From assembly GCA_964509195.1 (NCBI GenBank), contig CAZDWJ010000016.1:11774-75773 (forward strand): a stretch of DNA of 64,000 bases. The letters are read 5' to 3'. A program made the position numbers and the translations under genes. The notes under the pieces are model-generated. The model was not told where the DNA came from and searched no databases. It saw only the letters and a program-made list of their open reading frames with translations. The DNA comes from UBA4802 sp964509195. Lineage in GTDB: Bacteria > Spirochaetota > UBA4802 > UB4802. Below are positions 60,015 through 64,000 of this stretch, piece by piece (position 1 is the first letter of the stretch; each line of letters opens with the position of its first letter).

Positions 60015-62678
60015 ATGAAACAGTGGCTGAACATAGTGCTCACCTATCCAAAAACAGTTATAGCGGTAATCATAGCTATTACTATTATTTTAGGAAGTGG
60101 TGTATTTAAAATCAAGTTCGACAGTTCTTTAGAAGCTGTCATGCCAAAACACGATCCTGAATATCTACTCAATGAGGAAGTTAAAAAAACATACGGCAAT
60201 ACCGGTAAATTCATTATTATAGATGTAAATGCTAAGGATATGTTGCAACCTGACATTTTAATGTTAGTATCGCATCTTCACGATGATCTTGAAGAATACC
60301 AAAAGTTTGATGAAGCAAAGGAAATGCAGCGATTATCTTTATTACGGGAGCTATCGCACAAAAGCGTATCAAAACAGACACTGTACCAAACTTTTGAAAA
60401 CGACCCTGTGTTTGTACGCTACCTGCAGCGCACAATTAAGGAACTTGACATCGAAGGCATTGCACTTTCAAAACGCGATATCAAAAAGATTATCAAAAAA
60501 TTTACAAAAACAATAGAAATAAAACGAAATGAAACTGTTGATTTAATACTCTCACCATTTACCATGAAAGACCTGCGTGGGCAAAATGACACACTGTATG
60601 TTCGCGAAATTGTAGAAAAGGATGAATCTGGAAAACGCAAAATTCCGCAGTCAGCTCAAGAGATTGCTGAATTTAAAAAGCGCCTTACAAACAATCCTGC
60701 ATTTGAAAAAGGTATTTATGTGAAGGATGCAAACGGCACCATCACCGACTTTGGGATACTACTTCGCCTTTTTGACCAGCCAGTGTATGACCCCTTGGTG
60801 AAAGAGATTGCAAGCATCACTTCACTATATCAAAAAGATGTGGAGATTGTTTTACAGGGCATGCCCGTCACACATCATGAAATTAATGACTACATGAAAA
60901 CAGACCTGGAACGCTTTTTGCCGCTTGTCATGCTTGCAGTGCTTATAGTATTTTATCTCAATTTCAGATCGGTTCGAGGTATGCTTTTACCTTTTGCAAC
61001 GCTTGTGCTTGCTGACCTGTGGGTAGTTGGGCTTATGGGTCATTTAGGGTTTAAGCTTAACGTCATTGGCGTTGCGCTGCCGCCGCTGATGACTGCCGTG
61101 GGCAGTTCATACTCAATTCACATATTAAATCAGTATTACCTGGAACAAAAAAACATTCGCCGACGTGGCAAATTCACTGGAATACGTTTGGCGCTGGTAC
61201 ACATTTCACTCACAGTGCTCCTTGCGGGACTTACTACATTCTTAGGTTTTATTACATTAGCAACCAATCAGGTTTCATCAATCCGTGAGATGGGTATTTT
61301 TGCAGCTATAGGTGTACTTTTTGCAGTTGTAATTTCACTTACACTTATACCAGCAGTGCTTGTAATACTTCCACAAAATGATAAACAATTATTATTCCAT
61401 TCAAAATTACTATCGCGTCTTAGCAATCTGAATATTGTTGAAAGGCTTGTAAAAATTCTATCAGGATGGGCAGTTAACAAAAGCGCTGTAGTTATTTGTA
61501 TACTTTTAATAGCGCTTAGTGTTGCTTCTATTGGCATGTCAAAGGTCAAGGTAGAGACATCAGTACATGCATATTTTAAGGAAGGTGATTATATTCTTAC
61601 CAGTTCAAAAATAATTGGTCAAAAATTTGGCGGTGCTGCAGGTCTTAACATACTCATTGATACAGGAAAGTCTGATGGTGTCAAAGACCCCAAATTTTTA
61701 CAGTTTGTCGATAGTTTAAGAAAGTGGCTTGTTGCTGATGAAAATATTGACTTAAATATTGGCAGAACAGACGCATTCACCGATTTTATCAAAACAATAA
61801 ACTTAGCAATGCATGATAACGATTTTGCATACTATTCAATCCCTGAGACAGCAAAAGATGTTGACAGCTACATTGACCTTTATGGTGGCAGAGACGATAA
61901 TGACAATGGCCTTGCAGATGAATTTGAACCATACGTTGACAGAAAATTTAGTACCGTGAATATATTTGCCCGCTTATGGGAAAAACAGGGCACATTTTTA
62001 AGTTCTAATACTATGCATCACATAATTAATAAAACAAGTGCGTATTTAGATACCAATCTTCCTGAAGGCTGTAGCTATAAAATAAGTGGCGAACCAAAAG
62101 TGCTGGTAAAGATGTCAGATTATATTGTTAAGGGACAAATTACAAGCCTTGCATTAAGCCTTATTAGCGTGTTTGTCATTGTCTTACTTATTTTTAATAA
62201 CATTAAAGCAGCATGTGTTTCGCTTATACCAATAAGTACAGCGGTGTTGTTAAACTTTGGTGTTATGGGTTTTTTGGGCATTCGCCTTGATATGGCAACT
62301 GCTATTATTGCTGCAATCACTATTGGAATTGGCATTGATGACACAATACACTTTTTAAATACCTACAGACATTTCCATTTACAGGGGTTATCACAAAAAG
62401 ATGTGATTGTAAAAACGCTCAATCGTGCCGGAGTAGCAATTGTGTATACTTCGGTTGCTTTGATTTTTGGATTTTTAGTTTTGGTCATTTCAAGCTTCAA
62501 GCCGGTTATATACTTTTCAATATTATTGGCTACCACAATGATTACAACAACACTTGGTGCGCTTCTATTTTTACCAGCTACTATCAACCTTTTAAAACTT
62601 GATATGTCACCGGTGAAACATTCATCAAAATTTTTGGAGTATTTCAATCTGGGTAAATATTTTGAGTTGGAATCTTAA
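60015..62678 (+). CDS. RND/MMPL-superfamily exporter (HpnN-like)
   Basis: 887 residues with the RND layout repeated twice: one TM helix, a large periplasmic domain, then five TM helices. The first half reads KTVIAVIIAITIILGSGVFKIKFDSSLEAVMP..., then FLPLVMLAVLIVFYLNFRSVRGMLLPFATLVLADLWVVGLMGHLGF. The second half reads KSAVVICILLIALSVASIGMSKVKVETSVHAYF..., then ALSLISVFVIVLLIFNNIKAACVSLIPISTAVLLNFGVMGFLGIRLDMATAIIAAITIGIGIDDTIHFLNTYRH. The acidic proton-relay stretch GIGIDDTIHFLN is the family mark. Related proteins move hopanoids or other lipids across the periplasm. In the same operon as the LolA-like gene. Confidence 0.9.
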   Translation: MKQWLNIVLTYPKTVIAVIIAITIILGSGVFKIKFDSSLEAVMPKHDPEYLLNEEVKKTYGNTGKFIIIDVNAKDMLQPDILMLVSHLHDDLEEYQKFDEAKEMQRLSLLRELSHKSVSKQTLYQTFENDPVFVRYLQRTIKELDIEGIALSKRDIKKIIKKFTKTIEIKRNETVDLILSPFTMKDLRGQNDTLYVREIVEKDESGKRKIPQSAQEIAEFKKRLTNNPAFEKGIYVKDANGTITDFGILLRLFDQPVYDPLVKEIASITSLYQKDVEIVLQGMPVTHHEINDYMKTDLERFLPLVMLAVLIVFYLNFRSVRGMLLPFATLVLADLWVVGLMGHLGFKLNVIGVALPPLMTAVGSSYSIHILNQYYLEQKNIRRRGKFTGIRLALVHISLTVLLAGLTTFLGFITLATNQVSSIREMGIFAAIGVLFAVVISLTLIPAVLVILPQNDKQLLFHSKLLSRLSNLNIVERLVKILSGWAVNKSAVVICILLIALSVASIGMSKVKVETSVHAYFKEGDYILTSSKIIGQKFGGAAGLNILIDTGKSDGVKDPKFLQFVDSLRKWLVADENIDLNIGRTDAFTDFIKTINLAMHDNDFAYYSIPETAKDVDSYIDLYGGRDDNDNGLADEFEPYVDRKFSTVNIFARLWEKQGTFLSSNTMHHIINKTSAYLDTNLPEGCSYKISGEPKVLVKMSDYIVKGQITSLALSLISVFVIVLLIFNNIKAACVSLIPISTAVLLNFGVMGFLGIRLDMATAIIAAITIGIGIDDTIHFLNTYRHFHLQGLSQKDVIVKTLNRAGVAIVYTSVALIFGFLVLVISSFKPVIYFSILLATTMITTTLGALLFLPATINLLKLDMSPVKHSSKFLEYFNLGKYFELES

Positions 62679-62733
62679 TGATGTAATAGCATTATCATAC
62701 ATTATTAACACAATAAATAACAGGAGGAATACA

Positions 62734-63504
62734 ATGAAGAAGTTTTTAGTTTACAGCTTTTTATTTCTTTTTAGCGGTGCGATAGTTACTGTATATGCGC
62801 TCACAGGCAGGGAAATAATGGAAAAGTCTGATGCTCTGCCTGAACCAAGAACAGCAATCAGCAAAGCTACAATGGTTATTTACAAAGGTGGCGATACACT
62901 TACACGGACTATCGAGATGATGGCAATGAAGGTTGGCAAAAATGAAAAAGTGTTAGCAGTAGTTAAGGAAGAACCCAGTGGCGATATCACCAAGGTCTTA
63001 ACCCACACCAACAAAACAGGTGAAGATTTACAGTGGGTAAAGATGCCCAATGGTAAAGTGAAACGCATATCTTCTGGCGACCGAAGTGGTGCATTTGTAA
63101 ATTCACACATCTTCTATGAAGACCTGCGTTCACGAAATATTGACGACTATGACTATACATTGCTAGGTGAAGAAACTGTTGAGGGGTATCCCTGTTATAA
63201 AATAGAAGCAAAACCAAAGCCTGGCAAAAGCATCTACGATAAGGCACTATTTTTCATTATCAAATCAGGCGAGTTCCAGTACTTTGCTGTACGTATTGAT
63301 ATTTTTTATGATGGTTTTCTTTATAAGAGGCTCATTAATTATGATCTTAAAAAAGTTTATGGCATTATTACACCTTACAAGGCTGTGATGTATAGATTGG
63401 ATAAAAACGGACAGAATTTAGGCAAAACTGAAGTAAGCATTTCTAATCTGCAATATAACAATCCTGCTATCAATGAAGGGATGTTTAATCAGGGTAAATT
63501 GTAA
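62734..63504 (+). CDS. LolA-like periplasmic lipid or lipoprotein carrier (outer-membrane lipoprotein-sorting protein)
   Basis: ATG 62734 has CAGGAGGAAT upstream. The signal peptide is MKKFLVYSFLFLFSGAIVTVYA. The body matches the family annotated as outer-membrane lipoprotein-sorting proteins: TGREIMEKSDALPEPRTAISKATMVIYKGGDTLTRTIEMMAMKVG, VLTHTNKTGEDLQWVKMPNGKVKRISSGDRSGAFVNSHIFYEDL, YTLLGEETVEGYPCYKIEAKPK, FKRLINYDLKKVYGIITPYKAVMYRLDKNGQNLGKTEVSISNLQYN. It accompanies RND exporters in many bacteria and should shuttle the exported lipid in the periplasm. A GCGATAGTTACT word (62779) lies in the signal peptide. Confidence 0.87.
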   Translation: MKKFLVYSFLFLFSGAIVTVYALTGREIMEKSDALPEPRTAISKATMVIYKGGDTLTRTIEMMAMKVGKNEKVLAVVKEEPSGDITKVLTHTNKTGEDLQWVKMPNGKVKRISSGDRSGAFVNSHIFYEDLRSRNIDDYDYTLLGEETVEGYPCYKIEAKPKPGKSIYDKALFFIIKSGEFQYFAVRIDIFYDGFLYKRLINYDLKKVYGIITPYKAVMYRLDKNGQNLGKTEVSISNLQYNNPAINEGMFNQGKL

Positions 63505-63890
63505 GGTTGTGATTTTATATGCTCTGACCCCATTTTGTCAACACCGAGCATTTCGAGAATCTCGATGCTCGGTGTATTGCACACCCGGGCGACCAACCCC
63601 CTCGTTGACGCTCCCTGAAGTTCCCTTGAGGCTCTGACCCCTGGCGCAAAGATGTTGTAAAGGATGCCAGCAGTTATATGCTTTTATCTTTCCTTTCCCG
63701 TTTAACATGCTCTGACCCTGAGAATTTCAAGAGCCTCAATGCTTGTTGTTTGTTTTTTATGCTCTGACCCCTTTTTTTAAAATTTTTTCCCAAAATTTTT
63801 AAAAATTCACTCAATCTTTTAAAATTTTTCACCTACACGCGTTGTATATACATAGAATCTACTATAATTCTTTAGCATGGAGGAATACTT
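63505..63890. repeat. REP-like region beside the second Y1 transposase
   Basis: Four GCTCTGACCC(C) words at about 63520, 63632, 63710 and 63757, all on the + strand. There is a strong hairpin at 63541-63575 (ACACCGAGCAT / ATGCTCGGTGT around CGAGAATCTCG). The phrase ATTTTTAAAAATTC fills 63796-63830. This pattern is that of REP clusters next to RAYT genes. Confidence 0.75.
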
Positions 63891-64000
63891 ATGGCACGGA
63901 AATTACGTGTACAGCTTCCCGGTCTTACCTATCACATCACATCTCGCTGTATCGAATGGAAGGAGATGATAAAAGAAGACTACTTCAAAGCCTGCTTTGT
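63891..64000 (+). CDS. Y1_Tnp transposase (RAYT-like), 5' part only
   Basis: ATG 63891 with GGAGGA 7 bp upstream. MARKLRVQLPGLTYHITSRCIEWKEMIKEDYFKACF is the typical N-terminus of TnpA_REP/IS200-like proteins (YHITSR strand). The gene runs off the right edge, so the HUH and Tyr motifs are not visible. It differs in sequence from the frameshifted copy at 30940-31469. The adjacent GCTCTGACCCC cluster is the likely cognate REP sequence. Confidence 0.85.
   Translation, partial: MARKLRVQLPGLTYHITSRCIEWKEMIKEDYFKACF

Noticed and set aside
1..64000. tRNA, rRNA or riboswitch genes
   Set aside because: I looked in the gaps for T-loop (GGTTCGAxTCC), rRNA and common riboswitch cores and saw none; short or divergent RNAs could be missed by eye.

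Overview
The window comes from a diderm (Gram-negative-type) bacterium of low to moderate GC (about 37-40% by eye). It carries porin-like and other beta-barrel proteins, an Omp85/TamA-like protein, an Mla lipid-transport set, an RND exporter with a LolA-like partner, a LolD/LolE-like ABC pair and many lipoproteins. A GGDGS + PKTIDND phosphofructokinase, a FecR lipoprotein, class III cyclase-like proteins and MORN and STAS proteins fit a member of the Spirochaetota, but no rRNA or tRNA is present and that placement is inference only. Two runs of ten N (30878-30887 and 49540-49549) show that this is a scaffolded draft.

Layout. 0-3.8 kb: two glycoside-hydrolase-like genes around a HAD-type lipoprotein gene broken by an in-frame TAA, then a porin. 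4.1-8.3 kb: a methionine sulfoxide reductase MsrB-MsrA fusion, an XRE-cupin regulator, a 74-bp tandem repeat, a translationally coupled pair of class III cyclase-like genes, and a YhbY-type RNA-binding protein. 8.5-18.5 kb: housekeeping and accessory enzymes (nitroreductase, ZupT, crotonase, MORN lipoprotein, thioredoxin, ABC ATPase, FecR lipoprotein, phosphofructokinase, GAF-GGDEF, TadA). 18.5-20.1 kb: a VapBC-type pair between two blocks of a 'GTCATTGCGAG' repeat. 20.2-31 kb: a FadL/OmpP1-like gene with an in-frame TAA, a large membrane protein, then a surface-sugar locus (RmlA, GT2, acyltransferase, WecE, two methyltransferases, SMR transporter) with a more AT-rich insert. 31-36 kb: repeat-rich, gene-poor DNA with a frameshifted REP-type tyrosine transposase gene, an outer-membrane protein, decayed copies of a small coiled-coil/TM family, and a STAS protein. 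36-46 kb: ArsR, Omp85-like protein, exonuclease, MurB, LolDE-like transporter and an alternative sigma-70. 46-56 kb: GT2-MlaD-MlaF-like-MlaE, a DUF4015-like glycosidase, methyltransferase, B12 radical SAM protein and acyl-CoA synthetase. 56-63.5 kb: a TetR-controlled operon of a beta-barrel protein, a repeat-domain lipoprotein, an RND/MMPL exporter and a LolA-like periplasmic carrier. The right edge holds a second Y1 transposase gene next to REP-like DNA.

Two themes stand out. First, the DNA is seeded with iterated words. GCGATAG/CTATCGC occurs at least 37 times, far above chance, mostly as GCGATAGTTAC or GCGATAGCTC. GCTCTGACC(CC) occurs about 16 times, almost always on the + strand. The two occur together as one module at 12.6-12.8 kb. 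A separate family of ~130-bp elements with nested inverted repeats is also dispersed. Second, several recognisable proteins have lost catalytic residues or been interrupted: a MlaF-like ATPase without its nucleotide-binding motifs, a GGDTF protein, a degenerate cyclase partner, and two genes split by single TAA codons.
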